NCBI GenBank assembly: GCA_034440575.1
Contig: JAOTOL010001598.1
Span: 856,501 to 920,500 of the forward strand
DNA length: 64,000 nt
Reading direction: 5' to 3'
Source: Imbricaverruca yamaguchii
Taxonomy: Eukaryota; Arthropoda; Thecostraca; Neoverrucidae
Shown here: positions 23,199 to 34,220 of the stretch, one piece after another
How the letters are laid out: the number at the start of each line of letters is the position of its first letter
Numbering within the stretch: position 1 is the stretch's first letter
The notes under the pieces: model-generated
The model's input: only the letters and a program-made list of their open reading frames with translations
What the model was told of the DNA's origin: nothing
Databases searched by the model: none
Position numbers and translations under genes: made by a program

Positions 23199-23613
23199 CT
23201 TGGCGAGTGCCACACAATCTGACATTGATCGCTGCTCCGATAATTACACAGGGTTCGGACCAACTCAGTTGCACTTTCCGGCACCACGTCACATTCTAAC
23301 ACTGTCATGGACTCTAAGTTTCCCGCAAATTGCTTTGCAATGTTCCCATTAAATGTTCTCGGGCCCGTTATAACGTCAGCAAGTTTTGAGAGCAGCCCAC
23401 GCAAGTTGATCTCCTCGGATTCGGCGCCGTCGTCGGTCGCGCGGCTTGGCACACCAAATCTATTAGCGACCAGTGCCGTGTTTGTGAGGATGTCTGTATT
23501 CACATCACTGCTGCTAGCATTTCTCTCCCGACCATTGCAATTTGTATCGACAGGAAAAGTTTCGCCTTTACTTTGAGTGGATGTAGGCTCCGACGACATT
23601 TCCTCCTGAACTC
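23199..23613 (-). CDS. Probable internal exon, unknown protein
   Basis: On the minus strand a strong acceptor (GTCTTCTCCTCCAG ending at 23,614) is followed by a frame open to a strong donor CCAAG/GTAGGT (intron starts at 23,198); the stop at 23,197-23,195 lies in the intron. The 415-nt exon would start in phase 1 and end in phase 2. The N-terminal half is Ser-, Thr- and Glu-rich with several N-x-S/T sites. The second half (LRGLLSKLADVI..., NIAKQFAGNLESM, ECDVVPESATELVRTLC) has alternating hydrophobic positions expected of a folded domain with two Cys. I do not recognise the family. It lies 5.6 kb beyond the putative end of the receptor gene on the same strand, so it would belong to a different gene or a longer transcript. 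Confidence 0.5.
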
Positions 23614-23746
23614 CTGGAGGAGAAGACCGTTGGCGTTGGACACGTTCAGCTGTCTTCTCTCTCCTCTTTGTTTGCCGTGTCTTTGATGATCTCACCGCAA
23701 AATTATCTGAAAGGTGACCTTGATGCTTAATTGTCCCCCACACATG

Positions 23747-24000
23747 CATATATATATATATATTGGGTGACAGCTATTTGGACCCAATTTTTTCCGAAAC
23801 TAAAGGAGTTGATTTTCTGGTTCGTATTGCCTAAAACACCACATAACAGTTTCTGATAATAATTTTAGGCGTGCCTATCGCACTTCAATGTCAGACACCC
23901 AGACATTTTTTATGACCACCCATCCCTATTATTCCGGGTATGTGTTGGCTAAATAGAGTAGAAGTGTTCGTGCTGGTGGGTGTGCCCTGAATAATCGTAT
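23747..24000. other. Short (TA)n and unique spacer
   Basis: A (TA)n tract at 23,747-23,762 followed by unique AT-rich DNA. Confidence 0.4.
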
Positions 24001-24014
24001 TGCACCTTATTAAT

Positions 24015-24048
24015 TATAATTATAGTTTAATATTTAACTATAATTATA
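24015..24048. repeat. 13-bp perfect hairpin
   Basis: Left arm TATAATTATAGTT (24,015-24,027), 8-nt loop, right arm AACTATAATTATA (24,036-24,048). All bases are A/T except one G:C pair, so stability is modest. Confidence 0.9.
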
Positions 24049-24089
24049 GTTTGTTCATTCCCAATATTAATGCCCTTTTTGGTCCTTTT

Positions 24090-25250
24090 GGCAATATGGC
24101 CGCTCCGGCAACGCGGAAGAAAACGTATATACGGTCTCGGTCTCGCCGACGAGAGATTGATGAGTGGAGGTTAAAAGGGCCCTGAGCTCATCCAGATCGA
24201 TGAAGAAAGTGTTCCTTTGCGCAACGCGAGGAAGGCCGCCAAGGAAAATGATAGGGCCGAGTTCGAGAGCGGCGTATCGCGCCTCCCGGCCAGCGATCGC
24301 AAGACTCGGAAAGCGCAGCGCATGGCCGAGATCGACACTGTTGAGCTCGAGTCTAGCTCCAGCCCCGTCGAAGCTCTACAACGTCCAGCGCTGAGGACGA
24401 GCCTCGACCATCGACTTCCACCCCTGCCCACCGCCGCCGAAGCGCCGCTGCGGCAGGGAACTTAATCTCGCCGACTGTCGCCGCTGCCCTAGACCGCACT
24501 CGCGTGACGGACCATCAGGCAGTGTAGTCTGTCGGCGGTGGCCCCCTCGGGCGACGATCGGCTCACCATGAATGTCTCCGCCATCCCGGCGGAACCACCG
24601 GAGCAGGCCGTGCTGGACATCAGGCGTGTTTGGCCGGACGTACCACTGGTTGTTCACGGGACGGAAAACTGGCTCCCAACTTCGACTGGCGGGGCAAGTC
24701 GACGTCTCCGATTTTGGTCGCTGGGACCGCGTCCAGCTGCTTTCCGTCCCAGCTCGAGGTCGGGTGGACTGGCGATGGCAAAGCTGTGTGAGGCCCTGCA
24801 CGGGGGGTGCAGACCCGGTGTGGGTATGTGTTTCGACACTCGGCCTCAACACAGGCCCGGTGGGTGTGTGCACATTGGGGCTGGTCGTGACCTGCTCATG
24901 TGCCTGCGGCACCATGCTCGAGCTCATCGCCGGGCCGGGGTTTGTCTCACACCCCATGTCCGGGCCTAACCCGCCCAACGCTCCGGACAAATGGATTTAT
25001 CGATGGACCGTACGAACCATGCCCATGACCACCCCGGCCATCCATCCGACACCCCATCGGGGTCAGCCCATCCGTCGTCCGCCACGGATGACACACCCGC
25101 TCGTGATGTGCTGGCGAGCCGGCGCCGGCGGCCGCCCACCCGGTATGGCGTATCTCGCTGACCCCCACACCTCCCCCCCCCCAGTACCGGGACGAGACGG
25201 TCCGACCCGACCAACCCGCCGGAGAAGAACAACAACCCTCCCACCCTCCC
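24090..25250. other. GC-rich coding-like block, possible retroelement remnant
   Basis: Plus-strand frames in the first half are basic and charged (NMAAPATRKKTY..., RSRSRRREIDEW; then, one frame away, RKAAKENDRAEFESG and AEIDTVELESSSS), as in a gag-like or nucleic-acid-binding protein with a frameshift near 24,180. The second half is open on both strands: plus 24,572-25,250 and minus 24,990-24,376. The minus frame contains a 2A-like CETNPGP followed by a Ser/Thr/Pro-rich linker, a layout known from some non-LTR elements. No polymerase or integrase motif is visible. The strand and identity are unresolved. Confidence 0.3.
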
Positions 25251-25569
25251 CCCACCCCCCAAGGCCACAACAACCGCGATTAAAAAAACTCCCCCAACGT
25301 AGCGGCGCCCCCATAAAAAAAAAAAAAAAAAACCCCCCCCAAAAACAAGGAAAAAACACAAAAAACCCCCCAGGTGGGGGAGGGCCCACCGAGAAAAATA
25401 CCCCAAACCAAAAAAAAACCCAAACAAAAACCCAAAAAAACCCAACCAAAAAAAAAAAAAAAAAAAACCAACAAAAAAATAATATAAAAAAAAAAAAAAA
25501 AAACTACCTAGAAAAAACCAAAAAACAACCCAAAAAAAAATAAAAAATAAAAAATATAAAAATTTTTTT

Positions 25570-25575
<6 letters not shown>
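25213..25575. repeat. A/C-only low-complexity stretch
   Basis: From about 25,254 the plus strand is almost entirely A and C (runs of A, runs of C and CCCAAAA blocks) with very few G or T, passing into A-rich and then (TA)n DNA at 25,576. It begins gradually at the end of a GC-rich coding-like block. Such a gradient is typical of poor consensus next to a microsatellite, so its exact sequence should not be trusted. Confidence 0.85.

Positions 25576-25667
<92 letters not shown>
25576..25667. repeat. (TA)n-(TG)n microsatellite
   Basis: About 75 bp of TA followed by about eight TG units and a T-run. Confidence 0.97.
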
Positions 25668-25808
25668 TTTTTTTATGTGCGTGTGCGTGTGTAAATACAC
25701 ACAGATAGTGACGGCCATGCAGTGGTTTCATTGAAACAATTCCTCTCGCATTCACAACTATAGAGCCACTCCTGAAGGGTCAGCGGACGGTCTGCCTGAC
25801 ACACAACC

Positions 25809-25811
<3 letters not shown>

Positions 25812-25866
<55 letters not shown>

Positions 25867-26055
25867 ACCTCTCTGGAGGTTATGACCTGTGGAGGTTATG
25901 ATCTGTGGAGGCTTTGACCGCTTCGGAGTTGTGGAAGTTGTGAACTGTGGAGGTTGTGACATGTGGAGGTTACGACCGCTTTGGGTATGTTTAATTTGTG
26001 GAGGCCATGACCTGTGGAGGTTATGACCTGTGGAGGTTATAACTTGTGGAGGTTA
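25812..26055. repeat. (CA)n followed by 16-18 bp minisatellite
   Basis: (CA)n occupies 25,812-25,862. It is followed by about ten degenerate copies of a TGTGGAGGTTATGACC-type unit to about 26,055. On the minus strand each unit contains CCTCCACAG/GT, which is acceptor-like. Confidence 0.85.
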
Positions 26056-26059
26056 TGAT

Positions 26060-26600
26060 ACGCAGTCTACACACGCCCGCCGTGACGCTCGCCGGCGTCA
26101 CGGTGGGCGTCTCACGCGACGTCTCTCGCGACTCAGTCGACTGTCGGACGTCCCCCAGGTCAGCCGGCACAATATCGGCATGATGTGGCGCACGAATTGA
26201 CACCACGCCACCGGGCGGCTTTCCTCACCAGCCGGCCAGATTGTGCCGCTCGTCCATGGGCGTGGTGGTGGCGAGGGGCGGCAGCGCACGTGGGGCGGGG
26301 ATCTTCTGCGATCAAGAGCTGTGAAAGCCGCGACGAAAAGCAAAATGTGGTATTCACAAATTGTAGCTTTACCTCCAGGTTGAATCGCGGGCGATGGGAG
26401 TATTGTTATTTTATCCTCCACTGGTATCTGCCATTTACAGGCAAGCGCACGATACCACAGCTATTTTGTTTGTGTGGGGGTGACGGATGAGAAAAAACGT
26501 GAGAATTTATCTCTTCTTTCATGGACAGAGCACGATCCTGAGCGCGACACTAGCGATTGGCCATGCATTGTCATTGTGTATGGCCATGGGAGGTCGGCAA
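26060..26600. other. GC-rich block beside the minisatellite, no gene assigned
   Basis: At 26,060-26,200 the minus strand is open with strongly G/C-ending codons (peptide includes DIVPADLGDVRQSTES). No good acceptor was found upstream, and the opposite strand is also open in part. It is left unassigned. Confidence 0.3.
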
Positions 26601-26699
26601 GGAAAATCCGGCGTCAAAATTGGTGGGATCATGGCGGCAGCAGGATCTATTGTAGCAACCTGATTATGGTGGCGGCGGGATCACGATGGCAGCGGGATC

Positions 26700-26924
26700 C
26701 ACAAGTGCACCTCGGTGGGGGACACGAATCTGTATATGTTCATCTCCCGCCAGACCATCGACGACGGAAAGGCATGCTCCTTGGCGCGTGGAGAGTGCAT
26801 CTGTGTCGAGGTCACCGTCACTCTTCCGGTCTTCCATCACGATATTTTCAGGGAGAATGACGATGGTTCTGTGGCGTGGGCGGAACACGGAAACGCGCGT
26901 CCGAACTCTTGCCGACCCAAATGA
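26700..26924 (+). CDS. Possible coding exon, unknown protein
   Basis: A plus frame gives a plausible folded sequence: GDTNLYMFISRQTIDDGKAC, CICVEVTVTLPVFHHDIF, NDDGSVAWAEHGN, ending at TGA 26,922-26,924. Alternating hydrophobic residues and three or four Cys would fit a beta-rich extracellular domain. The minus strand is also open over the same interval (26,933-26,664) and could equally be coding. No splice site was decisive. Confidence 0.25.
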   Translation, partial: HKCTSVGDTNLYMFISRQTIDDGKACSLARGECICVEVTVTLPVFHHDIFRENDDGSVAWAEHGNARPNSCRPK

Positions 26925-26929
26925 GCAGG

Positions 26930-27850
26930 GCAATTCCGCAGCCCAACACTCTTGGCCAGGCTCCCGGTGTCACATCATACGTCTGTCCGTCAATGCCTCG
27001 ACGAGTTCGTGGTTTGGCATCCTGCTCATCTCACACTGCAGCGATGTCGATGCCGATGGTGCTGTTCGGTTGTGACGAGGTCAGCGGCTGGGTCTCGCGG
27101 TCTTCTTTTCCGCACGGCACCTCTTCGTACGGTCGTTTTTTTCCAGAGGGTACACGAGGGAGCAGCTCAGCTGGCGCTCCAGCCGCCGTCTCTTTTTGGC
27201 GTTCAATTTTTCGTGAGTCCAACTGGACAGGCGTGGCCTGACTTTCACGTCGTGACCTACGTCTGGAATGTTTATGCTGATACCCCTGGGCCGTGTCCGG
27301 GCGTGGATACGAATTCGGCATGATCACGAGTCAATCGTAACTTGGATCCGATCCACACCCACCAGCGGCACCCGTCTGGACGCCGGATGTCTGACGCACT
27401 AACCGTTCCGTCGCGTTCGCTACGGCTAGCCGACGGGGCGCTGACAACGTGTGCCATTTGCCATACCGCTTTACGCACCGACATATATTACAAAATACAG
27501 AGAACACACACTGGACACGTGGACGATCTGTGAACAAAGAGCACACCAAAATGACTCTTCTTGTAGCGGTGCAACGACATGCTGAACGTGGTCATACATA
27601 CCGATGAAACGATACACGCAGTATGTCGGCACACGACAACCGCGTTGCGTTATTTATAGCGATTGGACATGCTACCAATGCAGGAGACCCGCGCTTAAAC
27701 TTGGTGATAAAATACAAACACGAACACGTACAATGCACACCGGAGTCCAGTTCACGATCTGTATCACAGTTAATTTGCTCATCCGTACAATATCTTTGAG
27801 ATGAGCTGATCAAGGTTCACTGGAATGGAAACGACAGTGTGAGACGTCTC
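26930..27850. other. Unassigned stretch
   Basis: Minus 27,327-27,031 is open with a basic/acidic peptide (including KIERQKETAAG and SGKKRPYEE) that could be a decayed element protein. No recognised domain; the rest has only short frames. Confidence 0.3.
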
Positions 27851-27857
27851 CCATGTT

Positions 27858-28035
27858 GTCGGCGTGATCCTCACCGAGTGTTTCCTTTGTCAGTTTGTTG
27901 GTATGATCCTCACCGACAGCTTTCTTTGTCAGGTTGTCGACATGATCCTCACCGACAGTTTCCTTCATCAGGTTGTCGGTTCAATCCTCACCGATAGTTC
28001 TTTGTCAGGTTGTCGGTTTGATACTCACCAAGAGC
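27858..28035 (-). repeat. 39-bp array repeating a splice-donor-like motif
   Basis: Five units spaced 39 bp apart (anchors at 27,866, 27,905, 27,944, 27,983 and about 28,020). On the minus strand each unit contains GGTGAGGAT or, in the first unit read, TTG/GTGAGTATC, close to the consensus 5' splice site. An exon just upstream (higher coordinates) could not be confirmed because the best frame meets a stop. Confidence 0.8.
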
Positions 28036-28039
28036 TTCA

Positions 28040-28970
28040 TTTGCATTATTCAGGTAGACAATTTCAGACAATTTCAACAAGATTCAGGATAGTGCGGAAG
28101 TAAAAGCTGTTCTGAACGCGGATTCAGAGGCGGTCGCAACCTTCCGTGGGTCCTATTTACCGGCATGAGACGAAGAAATGTGTTCATTCGGCAATCCACA
28201 CGATTGTATTTAAACATTAGGTTCTTAGCTTGCTGAGCACGTTTACGTTTCCGGCTAGCACCTGGCAGGAAAAGTGTGCTTCAATACGATTGTTGAGTAA
28301 CCGTCAAACAAGGCAAAGCTGGATCCATGACTCCGGCTACCTCGCGTGCATATTTAAAAGCCGGGCCTTGTGAACATTTATATCGCTGTTTTGCACACAA
28401 AAAAAACACCTAGTTGCTCGGCGATTATCCCGGCTAACATTACGCTATTTTCCACGCGGTGTCTGTACAGGCCCGGCCAATGCAAGCTGCGGGAATCTCT
28501 AGAGCCACGTATTAGGTGTTGGAGCGGCAGGCTGAACGGAAATACAGTATTCAATGATCAATGGTTCAAATGTTGACTGTGAGGAACAGTCTCCGGTCGC
28601 TGTGTTAACAACACGGGTGCTCCAGAGTTACGCTCACCAGCGAACATCAGGCGAATGTAGCCATTCATCTTACGTACATGAGAATCCTATGCTTATGGAC
28701 TCCACAAAGCATTTTCTTTCTTCTTCTTTTTTTTTGCTCAGGATGTGTGCGAAATCTTAGAGTGTGAGGCAAACACGATATCTTTGAATTGTACGTTCAG
28801 GTGATGATGGAGGTGGTGACAGGGTCGAATTTCAGCAAGTAAAACCCGGTGTCAATTAGCCGGAAGTGGTTAAAAGAGTGCGAGGATGACCTATGTATTT
28901 GCGTCGACTATGTGAGCGTCGCCAGTCGATACCCGAAATATCCCAGCGTGTGCTGACACCCACCCGCGCC
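28040..28970. other. Gene-free stretch
   Basis: Unique DNA with short open frames; nothing recognised. Confidence 0.45.
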
Positions 28971-29215
28971 GTCGGATATGACGGATAGTCCACACCGGAT
29001 AGGCCGACAGCATCATCCAAAATCCGCCCGGAATTTCGACACGACCGCTGCCACGTCAGTCCGACGTCAGTCCGACATCAGTCCGACATCGGTGCGACAG
29101 CAGTGTGACAGCAATGATGTCGGTCGCCCGGCCGGGCAGCTGCGGCCACGTGTGCGCCGCCGCGAAGCTGCCGGTTCGGCCGGCCAGCGCGTCCACCTGC
29201 CGGCCGACTTCGGTA

Positions 29216-29320
29216 CTAGAACTGCGTCGATAGGTGGCTGCCGGCCACCGTTATGATCGACTGGCGGCGCGACGACGAGTCGAAACTGCGGGACGACAGG
29301 TCCATCGGCGACGTGGGCCC
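29216..29320 (-). CDS. Putative last coding exon of the receptor gene
   Basis: On the minus strand an acceptor (GGTCTCGTTCCAG) is followed in phase 0 by 34 codons and TAG (29,218-29,216). The peptide starts GPTSPMDLSSRSFDSSSRRQ and ends SHLSTQF. Codons are strongly G/C-ending, as in the FN3, TM and proline-rich exons upstream. A basic Ser-rich tail is common in cytoplasmic tails, and the last three residues, TQF, fit the class I PDZ ligand pattern S/T-x-hydrophobic. The preceding candidate exon (40,051-39,873) ends in phase 0, so the join is in frame. The 10.5-kb intron holds five minisatellites. No AATAAA was noticed within a few hundred bases. The assignment rests on splice motifs, phase and codon use. 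Confidence 0.5.
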   Translation of the reverse strand, partial: GPTSPMDLSSRSFDSSSRRQSIITVAGSHLSTQF

Positions 29321-29950
29321 CTGGAACGAGACCACGACCGTCAAGGGCCACGCCCGCGACACCACAGGACGCCATTTTGTAATCATCGCCCTCGCATGAC
29401 CCACCCAGGCACCTTTTTCCTCCTCGTGACCACAGTAGAATGGCGGGCGTTGTGAGCCTCGACCTCGGGTACCTGGAGGGCGTCATTTGCGAACTAGGTG
29501 GCACCAAAACAGCTGAAGATGTCATCACAGGCACCTCAGTTGCAAAGCCATGGGCGGAAACATGCCAGTCCGTTTTTCGCCCAAATTGCGAATTGTGGGC
29601 TTCAATAATTTTACTTATTGCCTTCAAATGGTCAAATCTGGGATGCGGTGGCGTGCTAGGCACCATCGCCATCGTGCCTGCATAGGCAATTGACATTCTC
29701 AATGCTATTCGAGCTCGCTGATTCAACTTGACCTCCGATGACCTTGTTCGGCTTCACTCTGAGGTTAATCAGGACGCTGAAACTTAATTCCGTGCCCATA
29801 TTGACCACTTGTTACAATCAAATAGCGTTCAGGCACTATTTCGGAAGTCTCCAAAACGAGATAAACCTCATCGGACCTTCGATCTATGGGTTGAAATGCA
29901 TCATGTCGCACACAGCTAGTATTTCAAATATGCGTAGAAATATTTTGTTG

Positions 29951-30154
29951 GACATTTCGAGGGGCGGGGATGGCCGAGTGGTTAAGGTGTCGGGCTATGG
30001 GTGCCAAAGGTCCCGGTTTCGACTCTAGCGCCACTCAGGACATTTCCCAATCCCGCGGCCCACCGGCGAAACAGTGTGGGCGGCGCCATTAGCCGTAAAT
30101 GTGCATAAAGCGTGTCGTGAACCAACCAATAAACCAACAATTTGACATTTCGAG
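29951..30154 (+). mobile_element. tRNA-derived SINE with 11-bp target-site duplication
   Basis: The direct repeat GACATTTCGAG occurs at 29,951-29,961 and 30,144-30,154 and brackets a 182-bp insertion. The insert begins with a tRNA-like head: A-box TGGCCGAGTGG at 29,971-29,981 and a B-box-like GGTTTCGACTC about 45 bp later, resembling the Ser/Leu tRNA class. A unique body follows, then a tail of AACCAACCAATAAACCAAC. Head, body, simple tail and perfect target duplication define a SINE moved by a LINE. The perfect duplication suggests a fairly recent insertion. Confidence 0.85.
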
Positions 30155-31205
30155 CGCGAATAGCATATCCGGTTTACACAGGGAACGAGTAAACTTGAAC
30201 GTTATCCACGTTTATGTAACTGAACATATGATACTTGTGCGGTCAACCAGTGATCCGAAGCATACAAATCGGGTATCAATCACGAAATCTCATCGAGTGC
30301 TGCACGCTGGCTTCTGTTCTGCCAATGTCGCCAATACTCACTCGCTGTTTGGAAACGGCACGGGAGTGGCAACCCCTCCCCTACACTGGGGAAGGAGGCG
30401 AAATGCCGCGCGAGAACGATGGTGAAACTGCAGAATGTTGCTTCAGAATGCCGCACGCAGGCGATAGTGAAGCTACAAAAGGTTGCTTCAAAGTGGCTTG
30501 CGCGGGCAATGGTGAAGCTACAGAAAACTGCTTCAGAAGGTCGTGCGCGGGCGATGGTGAAGCTGCAGAAGGCTGCTGAGAAGAAGAGTTGCCTCTCCAT
30601 GGTGCAGGTCGCACAGGCAACGGCAGCATTTTCCACCTAACAGGAGGCCATCGGCACCTGGTAACTATTAATGCACCCGCGGTACCCGCATCGCTCTCAT
30701 CCTCTCGCCATCCCAGACTCCAAGCTATGCTTTATTTTGCCTTCGATGTTCACTCTGGTATCGTTTTTCCACCAAGTAGTCCAAGCTTGCCAAGTAAATT
30801 TGAAACAATTGGCTAGTGGCGCATCCTGGAGGACTCCAAGAAGCCGTAACCAACGATATTTAATGTTTAACGTGCTCATTGGTATGTGGCCTGGATTTCG
30901 GATCGGTGGATATAGGACAGCCTCATGCGACAATGAATATGCATAGCCCATTACGTTATTGAAGTACGCGACTTTACTCTGCCAGAAGCAGTGTCGCTCG
31001 CACGTGAGGGTGCGAAAGATGTCGCACCCAATCTACGGTGCAGTTTTTATACAACACTTTTGCAAGCAGCTGTTGGTTAAAAGGCGAAAACAGTCATACC
31101 ATTTCGTAGGCGTGTCCGTGCTAGCGAGATCTCAGTGTATGCAGTAATCGGAATAGTCGTGGAACATGCACGGGCACCTACAAGGAATTGCACTTTTCAT
31201 GGGTT
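30155..31205. other. Gene-free stretch with a small degenerate repeat
   Basis: At 30,420-30,590 a 36-42 bp unit (GGTGAAGCTACAGAA-type) is repeated about four times. Otherwise only short frames. Confidence 0.45.
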
Positions 31206-31209
31206 TGAA

Positions 31210-31895
31210 AACAGCTACCCTGGCTCCGTGTACAGTCTCCGCTGTCTGTCATAATGAAGCGACTCTGAAGACAACTGCCCCGGGTACGTGTACATTGTCT
31301 GCTGTCTGTCATAATGAAGCGACTCTGAAGACAACTGCCCCGGGTACGTGTACATTGTCTGCTGTCTGTCATAATGAAGCGACTCTGAAGACAACTCCCG
31401 GGTATACATTGTCTGTGTTTGTATAATGAAGTTAACTCCCCGATACATTGTCTGCTGTCTGTCATAATGAAGCGACTCTGAAGACAACTGCCCCGGGTAC
31501 GTGTACATTGTCTGCTGTCTGTCACGATGAAGCGACTCTGAAGACAACTGCCCCGGGTACGTGTACATTGTCTGCTGTCTGTCATAATGAAGCGACTCTG
31601 AAGACAACTGCCCTGGGTATACTGTCTGCCATGATGAAGCGACTCTGAAGACAACTGCCCCGGGTACGTGTACATTGTCTGCTGTCTGTCATGATGAAGC
31701 GACTCTGAAGACAACTGCCCCGGGTACGTGTACATTGTCTGCTGTCTGTCATAATGAAGCGACTCTGAAGACAACTGCCCTGGCTCCGTGTACATTGTCT
31801 GCTGTCTGCCATGATGAAGCGACTCTGAAGACAGCTGCCCCGGGTACGTGTACATCGTCTGCTGTCTGTAGCGATTAAGCGACTCTGAAGACGGC
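31210..31895. repeat. 60-bp minisatellite, about 11 copies
   Basis: The unit spans GCTGTCTGTCATAATGAAGC, GACTCTGAAGACAACTGCCC and CGGGTACGTGTACATTGTCT. Two units near 31,395-31,440 and 31,615-31,635 are shortened. 60 is a multiple of three, hence the 258-codon minus-strand frame, which encodes only repeated SSESLH-type peptide. Confidence 0.96.
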
Positions 31896-33540
31896 TCGCC
31901 ACTTCCAAATGCATCAGAAGTGTTTCCAAATGTCGGCCGGTCGGGCACTATCACAATGTGACTAACATCGAGCTAGTTCACGTACGGTTAAGAGCCCCGT
32001 CTGTTGAAACTGACAGCGCTTGGTGAGAGCTGTTCTACTGAAGTTGCTAGATCTCTGCAGTAAGTACCCAAGTTTGTGTGTATAACATTCTCCGGTATCC
32101 TGGCAAATTAAGGCCGGGTACGAGTTGCAGACTTTGCACTGTGTTATTAGAAGCGCGGTAATCCCATTTCAGAGTTGAATGTTGGCTCACCTTTACCCGA
32201 CGGCCGAAACCTCGAGTACTTTTAAGAGTGCACAGCACCTATTCATTCTGTGAATACATTTGCAGTCGGGTGTAGTTCGACGAAGAGTTGGCGAAAGCGT
32301 GGAAAACCTTCGGAACAGGGAGATGCCACGAAATTGAGTTTGAGCACAAAGTCTTCCAGACACAACCATCGTTCAACGTTGTATTTATTGTATTTATTGC
32401 ATTATTTGCATTCGATTGGAATCTAATGACAAAATAACATTTAGGATATTTTATATCTGTCAAAAAATATGTTGGACAAGTGTGTAAAGGCCGCCTGTCC
32501 ACCAGAATCTAGAACTTCATATTTGTGGTTGTTGCAAAATAGCAAAAAGTAGACCAATAAATGCATAGCGCAATACGGAAACAATTGCTTGGGTTGCCAC
32601 AAGGATCAGGTTCCCCGCTTGGTTTGATTGACACATAAATAACCAACGACCTTGGTGCGGCCTCAAATGCTCCGCGAAATCGTCACGACGTTTGGTATTT
32701 GCTCAGTAATCCAAATATAAATTGATGGCAACGACACAAATTGCTCTAAATTCTTCACGACCATCGAGAGTTGAACAGTCCAGGCGCAATGAGTCATTTT
32801 GATGACATCTTCAATGAAAACGATGACGCATTTTCAAAGAGCAATGAACAATCCTCAACAATCCTCTCCAACAACATTTTTCCTCAGCAGGTTCGTACCT
32901 TGGGTAGCGCATATCCACAGAGACGGAGACAAAACCTCCTTACAAGCTTCTACTTGTAAAATTCAAGCGGCTGCCTTACTTCAAGTCTTGCTCCTCCTTT
33001 AATAGTAAATCGTTTCCCCCTCTATATATGCTGCCTGCACCATTAGCTTTTTCATAGGAACATGACATCATTGCTGGCGAAGTTGCCCAACTGGTCATTG
33101 CGGGTCAATACAAGGTGGCAGAAGTGGTATAGAACATCGGAACAGCACGCAACAGCAAGTGCCGGCATGTTTGACAAAGCCTAGCTACAAACAGACGAAA
33201 CACGCAGAACACCAACATATCACTTCCATGCTCATTTTCACATATCCATGCTTATTTTCACGTTGCCATGCTCAATGTTCTCCACGACGCAATGACTCAC
33301 TCAGGGAAATGCAAAGCTACCGACGGTGATCGAATGACTACTATGCGTCAACTCGGGAAGATAGATAATATGCTGGGACGACACAGGTGACTTATTTTAA
33401 GCAGATGGCAGATGGTAGAGTAGAACATAGACCGGCGCTGATATCGTTATTTGAACGATCTGACACCTTGTTCAGTGCGTGACGAACAGCACATTGTCAC
33501 CAGCGTGAAGACCGCTGATCTGTCTGTCCCACCAGCTGAC
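31896..33540. other. Gene-free stretch
   Basis: Unique DNA; no recognisable gene, RNA or repeat. Confidence 0.45.
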
Positions 33541-33554
33541 CGCACCGCACGTCT

Positions 33555-34220
33555 ATCCAGCTGACATACCGTGGCGTCGCCGGTAGAGCTACACCGAGCT
33601 CTGCCGTGGCCTGGCGGATACCGCCAGCTGACATACCGTGGCATCGCCGGCAGAGCTACACAGAGCTCTGCCGTGGTCTGGCGGATACCGCCAGCTGACA
33701 TACCGTGGCGTCGCCGGCAGAGCTACACCGAGCTCTGCCGTGGTCTGGCGGATACCGCCAGCTGACATACCGTGGCGTCGCCGGCAGAGCTACACCGAGC
33801 TCTGCCGTGGTCTGGCGGATACCGCCAGCTAACATACCGTGACGTGGCCGGCAGAGCTACACCGAGCTCTGCCGTCGTCTGGCGGATACCGCCAGCTGAC
33901 ATACCGTGGCGTCGCCGGCAGAGCTACACCGAGCTCTGCCGTGGTCTGGCGGATACCGCCAGCTGACATACCGTGGCGTCGCCGGCAGAGCTACACCGAG
34001 CTCTGCCGTGGTCTGGCGGATACCGCCAGCTGACATACCGTGGCGTCGCCGGCAGAGCTACACCGAGCTCTGCCGTGGTCTGGCGGATACCGCCAGCTGA
34101 CATACTGCGTGGCGTCGCCCCGCAGAGCTACGCCGAGCTCTGCCGTGGTCTAGCGGATACCGCCAGCTGACATACCGTGGCGTCGCCGACAGAGCTACAC
34201 CGAGCTCTGCCGTGGTCTGG
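33555..34220. repeat. 67-bp minisatellite, about 10 copies
   Basis: The unit runs from CTGACATACCGTGGCGTCGC through GAGCTCTGCCGTGGTCTGGC to GGATACCGCCAG. Spacing is exactly 67 bp through most of the array; one unit near 34,105 has an insertion. Confidence 0.97.

Noticed and set aside
24966..25718. 250-codon minus frame rich in Phe, Gly and Ile
   Set aside because: It translates the A/C-only stretch and the (TA)n and (TG)n tracts; not a membrane protein.
31178..31954. 258-codon minus frame (repeated SSESLH peptide)
   Set aside because: Explained by the 60-bp array with unit length divisible by three.
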